Part shown: in pieces, positions 17,183 through 24,828 of the stretch
How positions within the stretch are numbered: position 1 is the stretch's first letter
Layout: each line of letters starts with the position of its first letter
NCBI RefSeq assembly: GCF_017873395.1
Contig: NZ_JAGGKC010000015.1
Span: 1 to 64,000 of the forward strand
Reading direction: 5' to 3'
DNA: 64,000 nucleotides
Source: Youngiibacter multivorans
GTDB lineage: Bacteria > Bacillota > Clostridia > Clostridiales > Clostridiaceae
Position numbers and translations under genes: made by a program
The notes under the pieces: model-generated
The model's database searches: none
Seen by the model: only the letters and a program-made list of their open reading frames with translations
Told to the model about the DNA's origin: nothing

Positions 17183-18493
17183 ATGAATAACTTTGCAATT
17201 GAACTTACGGCCCCCACATCTGTCGATATTACTATCACGAAAAAATGTAATCATAGATGTATTCATTGCTATAATGTCTGGCGTAATGATAATGAGAACT
17301 CTGAGATAATCAAAAGACTTAGTGATGAGCAAATAGAGAAACTTAAGAATGAGCTAATTCTTAACAATATTTGGAGAGCTACATTAACAGGTGGGGAGCC
17401 TTTAGCAGAAATTGATATTCTCTACAAATTGATTAGAGTTTTGAACGAAAGCGGTATTGCTTTAAGCATGAATACAAATCTTAGCCTGATGACAGATACA
17501 ATTGCTTCTAAATTAGTCCATGAACTTAAGTGGACAAATATTGTATTGACATCTCTCCCTGGTTTAGTTCCAGAAACATGTGATGATATCACCCAAATAC
17601 GAGGAAGTTACAAGAATATTATTCGCGGAATTGACATTTGTCAAAAGCACGGGATTCCAGTAGGAATTAATGTTGTTATCTCAAAAAAGAACATAAAGGA
17701 TTTAGAACTGATATTTGATTTCATAACCCAACATAAAGTAGATTTTGTTTCAATCACCAGGGCGATTGCTCCATTGTATGACAGGGACAACCCCGATTTC
17801 TTTCTTTCTGAAGATGAAATAATTTATATTGCTGATGTTCTAGAACACTTAAACGCTCAATTTGGTATAAGTGTTGGATCGATAACGCCATTTCCATTGT
17901 GTATATTAAAGGATATCAGTAAATACAAGAATATCTTATCGGCATCATGTGCCGCAGGAATAAGCAGGTGTTCTATTGATGCAATTACAGGAGATATTTC
18001 AGCTTGTACTCATGAAGAAAAAAGTTATGGTAACATTTATTCGGATGGGTTACAGTCAGCATGGAGCAACATGTATGAGTGGCGAAATGGTCTATTGATC
18101 AATGAAGAGTGTCGGAATTGTGATAAGGTTGCATATTGCGGCGGAGAATGCCGTATGATAGCTGGAACAGAAGTGAATGTTAAATATAATTTAAATAAGT
18201 CAGTAGAAATAAATTATCAGCCATATATGTCAATCCCCCAGATTACAAAGGACACTGTCTTTTTAATTGCTAAAAATGTTCGTTATCGTCGCGAGCCATT
18301 TGGAGGAATTCTACGTTGCAAAGAAAATGAGTGCTATGTTAAAGAAAATATAATAGTGCTATATGAGAAAATTAAAAATAGAACTCAAATCAGCTTAAAT
18401 GAATTTCTGGAATTTTGCGAAGAGAGCGAATACCTTTATAATGCAATTCTTGAACTTGAAAAGATGAAAATATTAGTTAGACAACCTGTTTAG
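17183..18493 (+). CDS. Radical SAM/SPASM peptide maturase 2 with C-terminal recognition domain
   Basis: A 436-residue protein from ATG 17183, behind GGGAGGAA. The cluster motif is CNHRCIHC (Cys22, 26, 29), with ATLTGGEPLA for SAM binding. SPASM ligands run CAAGISRC...GDISAC...ECRNCDKVAYCGGEC. After residue ~350 the chain changes to a small domain, RYRREPFGGILRCKENECYV then FLEFCEESEYLYNAILELEKMK. This looks like a PqqD-fold RiPP recognition element, close to MftB (R.EPFG motif). It would bind the leader for both enzymes. That role is inference. The gene starts 17 bp after maturase 1. Confidence 0.9.
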   Translation: MNNFAIELTAPTSVDITITKKCNHRCIHCYNVWRNDNENSEIIKRLSDEQIEKLKNELILNNIWRATLTGGEPLAEIDILYKLIRVLNESGIALSMNTNLSLMTDTIASKLVHELKWTNIVLTSLPGLVPETCDDITQIRGSYKNIIRGIDICQKHGIPVGINVVISKKNIKDLELIFDFITQHKVDFVSITRAIAPLYDRDNPDFFLSEDEIIYIADVLEHLNAQFGISVGSITPFPLCILKDISKYKNILSASCAAGISRCSIDAITGDISACTHEEKSYGNIYSDGLQSAWSNMYEWRNGLLINEECRNCDKVAYCGGECRMIAGTEVNVKYNLNKSVEINYQPYMSIPQITKDTVFLIAKNVRYRREPFGGILRCKENECYVKENIIVLYEKIKNRTQISLNEFLEFCEESEYLYNAILELEKMKILVRQPV

Positions 18494-18515
18494 ACTGATA
18501 GCAATTGGGGATAGC

Positions 18516-18749
18516 ATGAAATTTGATTTGTCTGATAAACCGCTTATGACCTCGTTATTTACTATAGTACCTGACAGAAAGTGTTATGACGGTAAAGGTA
18601 AGTTCAGACAATCACTCGAAAATATAGTCACTGCCATAAGTACGCTAATTCAAATTAGACTGTCAACTGTATTCTTTGAGCTCCCACAGCTGCTCGCAAC
18701 ACGTGCATTGCTGTACTCCAAGCTTTTCAACCATATGATTTCTCGATAA
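18516..18749 (+). CDS. Unidentified 77-residue ORF after the RiPP maturases
   Basis: It starts 22 bp after maturase 2 behind TTGGGGA and reads MKFDLSDKPLMTSLFTIVPD then CYDGKGKFRQSLENIVTAIS. I do not recognise the family. The second half (from about 18660) shifts to poor coding character, and a separate open frame follows at 18770, so this may be the intact start of a longer gene that has since decayed. Co-transcription with the maturases is likely from spacing. Confidence 0.4.
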   Translation: MKFDLSDKPLMTSLFTIVPDRKCYDGKGKFRQSLENIVTAISTLIQIRLSTVFFELPQLLATRALLYSKLFNHMISR

Positions 18750-18769
18750 TTCACCATGATTATTGGGAG

Positions 18770-18952
18770 GTGCTCTATGTATCGGATATACCTGCTCCCA
18801 ATTATCGGAATGGATGCTCTGCTTCAACGGAAAGCATGCACTTTTTAATTGGAATACTAGAAGATAATGAGAAGGGTCACAATCAGATTGATTATCATTA
18901 CAATACAGATGGACATATCTCAGGAATCGGGTACCATAAAACAAGTACATGA
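18770..18952 (+). other. Possible downstream remnant of the same gene
   Basis: An open frame of about 60 residues reads VSDIPAPNYRNGCSASTESM then FLIGILEDNEKGHNQIDYHY. The PAP.YRNGC block faintly recalls C39-like cysteine peptidase starts, but the match is too weak to name. The nominal GTG lies inside a GGGAGG run. It ends 11 bp before a terminator, so it probably closes the RiPP transcript. Confidence 0.3.
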
Positions 18953-18963
18953 TTCTACAGAGG

Positions 18964-18993
18964 GGGTACATTCTATTGTCATAGAATGTACCC
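18964..18993 (+). terminator. Terminator of the RiPP transcript
   Basis: GGGTACATTCTAT and ATAGAATGTACCC pair perfectly (13 bp) around a 4-nt loop, followed by GGTTTCTTCGTT. The T-run is weak, but the stem is the strongest in this region. Confidence 0.65.
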
Positions 18994-19413
18994 GGTTTCT
19001 TCGTTAATACTGCATAATCATGAAGATATGCCTGCCAATTTCCAAGGACTTTTCCTAAAAGACTAAAATCAAGTTTACTAACAACCATGAATAAAAATAT
19101 ATATAGTTGCGCACAAAATTACAATCCAATTCAAACTGCTATTCGTGAATATGATATGATAGAAATTCCGGTTAGTCCATAATTTGAGCAATGAATAGTC
19201 AAGTTAATGAGTAATTATTGTAGATGTAGCCGTAGTAGAAATCTCAACTGATAATAATTTGCGAAAGTAGAATTGTATATTTTTGTGCATCATTGAGTGC
19301 CCTAGAAATGTACAATTAGGAATTTACTGAGAATATAATGATTGAGTGATATGATTGGTATATTTTTAATCGAGCATCCTTCAAATAGTCGTAATATTGA
19401 TATGGAGGGTTTA

Positions 19414-19995
19414 ATGGGAAAATTGATTTTTCTGTCTGACGGTTTGACGTCTAAGATTGGTTTTAAATTGCTCAAAGATTCATTGTCTGATTATAATCTG
19501 AGTAGGAAAAGAATCCTTATTGTTGTCCCTCCTGAATATTATCTTGAAGAAGCACTTTATATTTCGTGTGAATTATTAGGCTTTGTGAAGGAGAATATTA
19601 TTTTCTTCTCAGAAAAACTTAATTTCGAAGAACATTATGATTATATTTATGTGACAGAAGGTAATGCGTTTGAAATTCTTGATTATATGAAACGTAACGG
19701 AATAGTTGAGCTTATCACAAAATGTTTTAAGTCTGGGAATTGCGTATATATTGGTTCGAGTGCAGGTGCAATGATTGCAGGTACAGACATAAAACTGGCA
19801 TCTGATTTCGATAAAAACCACAATAACAGTACTGATTTAGGAGCACTATGTCTATTCAATGGGACAATAATACCTCATTATTCGCATACTGATCTAAAAA
19901 GGTATATTAACTTAACAGACAAGAAAGACCTTTTGCATTATAACGAGATTTACTCAGTTAATAATGGGAAAGTTTTAGTACTAAATACGATGTAA
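19414..19995 (+). CDS. Peptidase S51 (dipeptidase E-like) family protein
   Basis: A 193-residue protein from ATG 19414, behind GGAGGG. An upstream TTG (19342) would add 24 unsupported residues. It begins MGKLIFLSDGLTS, a beta-strand start typical of S51. The nucleophile elbow is VYIGSSAGAMIAG, and an upstream strand reads IYVTEGNAFEILDYM. The family covers aspartyl dipeptidases and cyanophycinases, with a Ser nucleophile in an alpha/beta fold and no signal peptide. It lies ~420 bp after the RiPP terminator, so a role in leader trimming is possible but unsupported. Confidence 0.75.
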   Translation: MGKLIFLSDGLTSKIGFKLLKDSLSDYNLSRKRILIVVPPEYYLEEALYISCELLGFVKENIIFFSEKLNFEEHYDYIYVTEGNAFEILDYMKRNGIVELITKCFKSGNCVYIGSSAGAMIAGTDIKLASDFDKNHNNSTDLGALCLFNGTIIPHYSHTDLKRYINLTDKKDLLHYNEIYSVNNGKVLVLNTM

Positions 19996-20090
19996 TGCGA
20001 TACTTGTATCATAATAATATAAAGAATTTCCTTGCAATAAAAATATTTATTTGTAGAATATTTTATTGGAATCTATGATATTAGACTTTC

Positions 20091-20143
20091 AGTACTCAAA
20101 TATAGATACAATGAAAAATCCTGATTTTCAGGTATTTCATTCT
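20091..20143 (+). repeat. Dispersed hairpin repeat, diverged copy D
   Basis: AGTACTCAAATAtAGATACAATG followed by a shortened palindrome (AATCCTGA/TTCAGGTATT) and ATTC. It keeps the 5' consensus and the hairpin shape of copies A-C but with different stem bases, i.e. compensatory-type divergence. Confidence 0.5.
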
Positions 20144-20328
20144 GTAAGAAATAGTGTTGTCAGTATTTGTTGCGATGGGGTAGTTCTTCCAAATTCAACA
20201 CATGTTGAGATGGTTGTCTTGATGTCACGCAAAGATAAATAAGAGGCTCCAAAATGCCTGAAATCAGAGGTTTCCAGACTTTCGGTAATAATATCCGATA
20301 GCTGGAAACCTTTCATTTTGTCTTTCAT
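20137..20328 (-). other. Unclassified coding-like fragment with internal hairpin
   Basis: On the minus strand the frame reads MKGFQLSDIITESLETSDFR then YLSLRDIKTTISTCVEFGRT. A short related segment (SIKTTVSTCV) occurs on the minus strand near 30800-30835, so both may derive from one mobile gene. AGGTTTCCAG (20268-20277) and CTGGAAACCT (20302-20311) form a hairpin inside it. No family is recognised. Confidence 0.3.
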
Positions 20329-20633
20329 AAATAGTGTAGGCCCTAACAGAATCGTTAGGTTGGGGCTAGAAAACTGCTTTTTATCCTACGAGACAGAGGA
20401 ACTACTGTTTTTTGGATAGGTTGAGACTAGAGAACTGTTGTAAATAAATTAAGGTCTGGAATTATCCTTGATCAGGGGATGCGCTAGGGGGTGATAGTTC
20501 ATATAAGTTGATCGTTGGTTGTGCTACGGTCGAAGTTAACACCAAATGTTTGTTTTGGGTTCTATAATATTTTGTGGTAATTCGTGATATATTGAACTAG
20601 AAGGATTTACTGTAAGTAGAAGGAGAAAAATCC
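20329..20633. other. Gene-free stretch before the MBL hydrolase
   Basis: I see no coding frame. The segment around 20340-20440 repeats GTTAGG/GGTTGAGACTAGAGAACTG-type phrases (GGGGCTAGAAAACTGCTTT, GAGACTAGAGAACTGTTGT), a faint tandem duplication. The promoter of the following gene must lie near its right end. Confidence 0.4.
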
Positions 20634-21308
20634 ATGTCAAAAGGTATAGAAATAATCGATGTAGGTGGGGTGAACTGTTATTTGCTCGAAGCAGATGATG
20701 GTTTTGTGCTTATAGATACCGGATTTTCTGCAAAACGTATGTTTCTTGATGAAGTGTTGAAAAAAGCACTCAATAAGCCCGGAGAAGTACCTAAAAAGCT
20801 AAAACTTGTTATTTTAACTCATGGCGATTCAGATCATGCTGGAAATTGTAAGTTCCTTAGAGAAAATTACGATGTGAAAATCGCAATGCACTTTGAGGAT
20901 TCTAAGATGGTTGAAAATGGGGATATGTCGTGGAATCGGAAGTTAAAACCTGATAAAATCGCTTTTACTTTCAGATTAGTCACTCTTGCTTTCGGTAAGA
21001 ATAGTATTTTTGACACCTTTAAGCCTGACATTTACATACAGGACGGACAAAATCTCGCTGAGTTTGGTTTATCTGCAAAGGTAATTCATCTTCCGGGGCA
21101 CTCAAAAGGATCTATTGGTGTACTGACAAGCGAAGGTGATTTATTTTGCGGTGACTTAATTTACAATTTCGCAGGTTTCAGTTATATTGATAATCTTGAA
21201 GACTTTAACGAAAGCATAAATAAACTGAAAAAGTTGGATATTAATATCCTTTACCCTGGTCATGGGAAGCCATTTTCTATAAATTATTTTAATAAAAAAT
21301 TTGTGTAA
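20634..21308 (+). CDS. MBL-fold metallo-hydrolase
   Basis: A 224-residue metallo-beta-lactamase-fold enzyme. The metal-binding HxDxDH motif appears as ILTHGDSDHAGN. Further His/Asp ligands lie in HLPGHSKGSIG, GDLFCGDLIYN and the C-terminal LYPGHGKP. The family includes glyoxalase II-like thioester hydrolases and lactonases, and the substrate cannot be assigned. ATG follows AGAAGGAGAAAAATCC. It stands alone in the accessory island, with no co-directional neighbour inside 400 bp. Confidence 0.88.
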   Translation: MSKGIEIIDVGGVNCYLLEADDGFVLIDTGFSAKRMFLDEVLKKALNKPGEVPKKLKLVILTHGDSDHAGNCKFLRENYDVKIAMHFEDSKMVENGDMSWNRKLKPDKIAFTFRLVTLAFGKNSIFDTFKPDIYIQDGQNLAEFGLSAKVIHLPGHSKGSIGVLTSEGDLFCGDLIYNFAGFSYIDNLEDFNESINKLKKLDINILYPGHGKPFSINYFNKKFV

Positions 21309-21329
21309 AATATATAATAACGTAAATGA

Positions 21330-21528
21330 CTTATATCCGTCGGTTATCGTGTGAAATCTCAAAGAGGCGTTCAGTTCAGGATTAGGGCAACAAGTATTCT
21401 GAAGGACTGTCCATGGTCATACAGCTGCAAAAGTAATCTATAAGCGTGCAGATGCGCAGCAGCCATTTATGGGGTTGACGAAAAGCAACGCAGGTACTGG
21501 TGATTTATTTATCGAAAAGCTTACATAA
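21330..21528 (+). pseudogene. RhuM-family gene fragment with internal deletion
   Basis: One frame reads ISVGYRVKSQRGVQFRIRAT then SILKD, the central signature of RhuM (virulence-associated, DUF-type) proteins (..ISVGYRVKSQRG.QFRIWAT). It then jumps to another frame, GHTAAKVIYKRADAQQPFMG then LTKSNAGTGDLFIEKLT, which is the C-terminal RhuM block. The intervening residues and the N-terminus are missing. Intact RhuM genes usually sit in defence or mobile loci. Confidence 0.75.
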
Positions 21529-21541
21529 ATATTCAAAGCCA

Positions 21542-21596
21542 GTTGATATGTTTCCACAAACCTCGAAAACGCTGAAAAACGGTTGATATGTTTCCA
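21542..21596 (+). repeat. Two 15-bp direct repeats, 40 bp apart
   Basis: GTTGATATGTTTCCA occurs at 21542-21556 and again at 21582-21596, right after the RhuM fragment. The spacing of 40 bp fits iterons or transposase-binding sites at a lost element end. Confidence 0.5.
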
Positions 21597-21628
21597 AGAA
21601 CGCAGACATCAATAATGGCAACTCGGGC

Positions 21629-21697
21629 CATATTAGTACTCAAATATTGATACAATGCATAGTCCTTGAATTTCAAGGGCTATCATTGTTTTTACGG
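21629..21697 (+). repeat. Dispersed hairpin repeat, copy C
   Basis: A 69-bp unit almost identical to copies A and B, from CATATTAGTACT to TTTTTACGG, without the downstream part of the long repeat. It marks the right edge of the accessory stretch just before the IclR gene. Confidence 0.8.
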
Positions 21698-21848
21698 AAC
21701 CAAAACTTGCGCGGGTTATAATTTTATGAGATACTATAATCAAATGATATTATTAGTATACTTCTCTTAATGAATTGGTTTGAGAAAGTTGAATAGGTAT
21801 AAAATTATTATTATTTCCCTTAAAGATTTGAATGAATTGGAGGAATTT

Positions 21849-22637
21849 ATGTCAGTAGATGAACTTAAGGATAAATACTTGATGAGCTCGGTTTTCAATA
21901 CGTTAGAAATAATTGACTTGCTTAGTGAACATCAGGAGCTTGGCGTTGCAGATATAAGTAAAATTACAGGTCTAGGCAAAGCGAGTGTATTTAGAATGCT
22001 CTATACCCTTGAAAAAAAAGATTTTGTTTTTAAAACTACCGGAGCTAAATATAGATTAGGAATCAAATTTGCTCATTATGGATCAATAGTACTTGATAAT
22101 ATAAATCTAATATCCTTATTGAAACCATATCTTGAGGCTTTGAGGGATAACAATAATGAAACTGTACATCTGGGAATTCTTGATGAAGATCTGAATGTAA
22201 TATTTATTGCAAAAGAATCCAGTACCTCTACAATACAAATGACGTCAAGAGTTGGAAGCAGAATGCCCTTTTATGCAACTGCCACCGGAAAATTATTGTC
22301 CGCATTTAGCCTTGATGATGAAATGGAAAAAAAGATTCGATCATATACCCTAGTAAAATTGACCAATAATACTATAACTACTCACGATGAATTTTTTAAA
22401 ACTTTGAAGATAATCAAGGAATTAGGGTATGCACAGGATTTAGAAGAGAGCGAAGATGGACTAACATGCTATGCAGCTCCTGTAAGGGATATAAGTGGTA
22501 AGGTAATTGCAGGTATAAGCATTTCAGGGCCTACACTAAGGATGGAGAGGAATAAGGAAAGCTTGCTAAAAGCTCTTAAGGGAACCACCGAAAGTATCTC
22601 AAAAGCCTTGGGATTTAAAATTAGCCAGCACAAATAA
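21849..22637 (+). CDS. IclR-family transcriptional regulator
   Basis: A 262-residue regulator from ATG 21849, behind GGAGGAATTT. An in-frame ATG at 21780 lacks a ribosome site. Residues about 15-65 form the winged helix (LGVADISKITGLGKASVFRMLYTLEKKDF). The rest is the GAF-like IclR effector domain with RVGSRMPFYATATGKLLSAF and the ligand-pocket region GLTCYAAPVRDISGKVIAGISISGP. It lies upstream of and co-directional with the 2-oxoacid oxidoreductase operon, separated by a terminator. It is its likely regulator, sensing a hydroxy- or oxo-acid. Confidence 0.88.
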   Translation: MSVDELKDKYLMSSVFNTLEIIDLLSEHQELGVADISKITGLGKASVFRMLYTLEKKDFVFKTTGAKYRLGIKFAHYGSIVLDNINLISLLKPYLEALRDNNNETVHLGILDEDLNVIFIAKESSTSTIQMTSRVGSRMPFYATATGKLLSAFSLDDEMEKKIRSYTLVKLTNNTITTHDEFFKTLKIIKELGYAQDLEESEDGLTCYAAPVRDISGKVIAGISISGPTLRMERNKESLLKALKGTTESISKALGFKISQHK

Positions 22638-22662
22638 GAAAAAATAATAAAAAAGAAAATGT

Positions 22663-22700
22663 TTCGCTATGTTAAACAATGTTTAACATAGCGAATTTTT
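22663..22700 (+). terminator. Terminator of the IclR gene
   Basis: TTCGCTATGTTAAAC and GTTTAACATAGCGAA pair perfectly over 15 bp with a 3-nt loop, followed by TTTTT. It separates the regulator from the operon that starts at 22813. Confidence 0.9.
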
Positions 22701-22812
22701 ATGTAGACAAATAGTCTGTTATTTACTATAATGTATACGAGGTGTAAACGATATTTCGTATAGAGGAACAACTAAGCTGTATTTCTAATGTTGTATGAAA
22801 GGTGGAATCAAA

Positions 22813-23364
22813 ATGTTAAAATTCAAATTCTATGGCTTAGGAGGCCAGGGGATTGTAACAGCCGGAAAGGTATTTTCGGAAGCTACAGCGTTGCTGGAAA
22901 ACAAATATGCAATAACAGTTCCTGCTTATGGTCATGAAAGAAGAGGAGCTCCCGTAAATACAAGTATAATTACAGATGATAAACCCGTTCTTATAAACTC
23001 ATTTGTTTATAATCCAGACATAGTTTTAGTAATGGACCATACTGTATCCGATAAAGGAATAAATATTGCCGAAGGTATTAGTAAAGATAGTATTCTTGTA
23101 CTGAATACTGATGATGAGAATGTATTAAAAGATTATAAGAAATACAATTTCAAAGAAATTTACTATGTAGATGGAACTAAAATTGCCATTGAAAAAATTG
23201 GAGTTGGTATACCAAACGGATCTATGCTTGGCGCTTTAGCTGCAACAGGCGTTGTAAAAATCGAGTCCATTGAAAAAGCAATAATTAATTCATTTGGTGA
23301 AAAGGCAGGTGTTAAGAATGCAGAAGCAGCAAGAGTTGCATTTATCAGAATCCAAAAAGTATAG
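22813..23364 (+). CDS. porG: 2-oxoacid:ferredoxin oxidoreductase, gamma subunit
   Basis: A 183-residue gamma subunit of a four-subunit pyruvate/2-oxoisovalerate-type oxidoreductase. It starts LKFKFYGLGGQGIVTAGKVF and includes YGHERRGAPVNTSI, both conserved in the CoA-binding gamma domain. ATG 22813 follows AAAGGTGG. The upstream ATG 22795 overlaps that site. The complex oxidatively decarboxylates a 2-oxoacid to acyl-CoA and reduces ferredoxin. The pyruvate versus branched-chain choice is not decided by sequence. The Ptb/Buk genes downstream favour C4-C5 acyl-CoA products. Confidence 0.88.
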   Translation: MLKFKFYGLGGQGIVTAGKVFSEATALLENKYAITVPAYGHERRGAPVNTSIITDDKPVLINSFVYNPDIVLVMDHTVSDKGINIAEGISKDSILVLNTDDENVLKDYKKYNFKEIYYVDGTKIAIEKIGVGIPNGSMLGALAATGVVKIESIEKAIINSFGEKAGVKNAEAARVAFIRIQKV

Positions 23365-23623
23365 AGTTGTTGGACCTTGTGCCACAAAGTTTGGAGCTGA
23401 CAATACGGGAAGTTGGAGACTTGAAAGACCTTCTGTTGATTATGAAAAATGCATCAAATGCGGAACATGTGAAAGGTTTTGTCCTACTAATGTTATTGAA
23501 GTCAAAAATGATCAGATGGAATGTATTGTAATTGACTTCAATTATTGTAAGGGATGCGGTATTTGTGTTAACGAGTGTCCTACAAAATGTATGACGCTGA
23601 TTCCGGAAAGAGGTGAAATATAA
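23318..23623 (+). CDS. porD: 2-oxoacid:ferredoxin oxidoreductase, delta (ferredoxin) subunit
   Basis: A 101-residue two-cluster ferredoxin subunit with CIKCGTCERFCP and CKGCGICVNECP, each holding one 4Fe-4S cluster. It relays electrons from the TPP site to soluble ferredoxin. ATG 23318 is the best start, behind AGGTGTTAAG. The gene overlaps the gamma gene by 47 bp, a sign of tight translational coupling, and its stop overlaps the alpha start. Confidence 0.88.
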   Translation: MQKQQELHLSESKKYRVVGPCATKFGADNTGSWRLERPSVDYEKCIKCGTCERFCPTNVIEVKNDQMECIVIDFNYCKGCGICVNECPTKCMTLIPERGEI

Positions 23624-24828
23624 TGGCATTTAAAATGCTAGATGGCAACGGTGCAGCGGTAGAGGCTATGAAATTAGCCAAAGTACAGGTAATTTCTGCA
23701 TATCCTATAACTCCACAAAGTTCTATATCAGAGAAGCTTTCCGAGCTAGTTGACTCAGGAGCGCTTCAAGCCCAATATGTTCGCGTTGAATCAGAGCACA
23801 GTGCTTTATCAATTGCAACTACAGCTGCACTGACAGGAGCAAGATCAGCTACAGCAACTGCTTCAAACGGGCTAGCTCTAATGCATGAGATATTGAGCAT
23901 GACATCAGGTAACAGAATTCCTATTGTAATGCCAGTTGTAAATAGAGGAGTTGCTGCACCATGGACTCTATGGTGCGAACACGGTGATACAATGGCAGCA
24001 AGAGATTTGGGTTGGATGCAGTTTTTTTGCCAAAATGTACAGGAAGTTCTTGATATTACGCTTATATCATACAGAGTTGCAGAAGATGTAAGGGTACAAA
24101 TGCCTGCAATGGTTTGTCTAGATGGTTTCTTCTTATCTCATTCCATGCAGAAGTTAGATGTACCCGCACAGGAAATGGTTGATGAATTCATTGGACCGTA
24201 TACAAGAAAAAATACGTATTTGGATCCAACTGATCCAATGTTTTGTTGTGATCTTACAGGCAGCGGTGAGTATACAGAAATGAGATATCAACAAAAGTAT
24301 GCTATGGATCATGCAATAGAAGTATTTGAGGAAATTGCTGATGAATTTGCGGGAAAATTTGGAAGAAAGATTGAAATAGTTGAACAGTATAAAACTGAAG
24401 ATGCAGATGTTGTTTTGGTAGCTCTTGGTTCAATGTGTGGTACAGCAAAATATGTTGTTGACAAAATGAGAGAAGAAAGTAAAAAAGTAGGTCTTGCTAT
24501 GGTTACAGTATTTAGACCCTTCCCAATTATACAGATTAAGAAAGCCTTATCAGGTAAAAAGGTAATTGGAGTATTTGACAGAAGTGCAGGATTAGGGAGT
24601 CAGGGCGGTCCTGTTTGGAATGAGGTATGCGCTGCTTTAAAGGATGAAATGTGTGATATCAGACATTTTATAGGAGGACTTGGGGGAAGAGACGTTACAA
24701 TTGACAATATTGAGAAAATATACAATGAATTGTTGGAAATTAAAGATGGTATCAGACTTGAGCAAACAGAATGGATAGACCTAAAGGAGAATTCAATGGA
24801 GATTAGGCAGGTGATGAAGAATGTATGA
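23623..24828 (+). CDS. porA: 2-oxoacid:ferredoxin oxidoreductase, alpha subunit
   Basis: A 401-residue alpha subunit. It has DGNGAAVEAMKLAKVQVISA and YPITPQSSISEKL, which form part of the substrate and TPP pyrimidine site. RVESEHSALSIATTAALTGA and the C-terminal transketolase-like domain (VALGSMCGTAKYVVDKMRE) follow. It overlaps the delta gene by one base and the beta gene by eight. Length is typical of archaeal/anaerobe four-subunit enzymes. Confidence 0.9.
   Translation: MAFKMLDGNGAAVEAMKLAKVQVISAYPITPQSSISEKLSELVDSGALQAQYVRVESEHSALSIATTAALTGARSATATASNGLALMHEILSMTSGNRIPIVMPVVNRGVAAPWTLWCEHGDTMAARDLGWMQFFCQNVQEVLDITLISYRVAEDVRVQMPAMVCLDGFFLSHSMQKLDVPAQEMVDEFIGPYTRKNTYLDPTDPMFCCDLTGSGEYTEMRYQQKYAMDHAIEVFEEIADEFAGKFGRKIEIVEQYKTEDADVVLVALGSMCGTAKYVVDKMREESKKVGLAMVTVFRPFPIIQIKKALSGKKVIGVFDRSAGLGSQGGPVWNEVCAALKDEMCDIRHFIGGLGGRDVTIDNIEKIYNELLEIKDGIRLEQTEWIDLKENSMEIRQVMKNV

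Noticed and set aside
18663..19088. 141-codon open frame on the minus strand after the RiPP genes
   Set aside because: It runs antisense through the terminator hairpin and the plus-strand frames, has no ribosome site and shows no family-like composition.
21542..21596. CRISPR-like repeat pair
   Set aside because: Only two 15-bp units with one 25-bp interval, no further copies and no cas genes. The window contains no CRISPR array.
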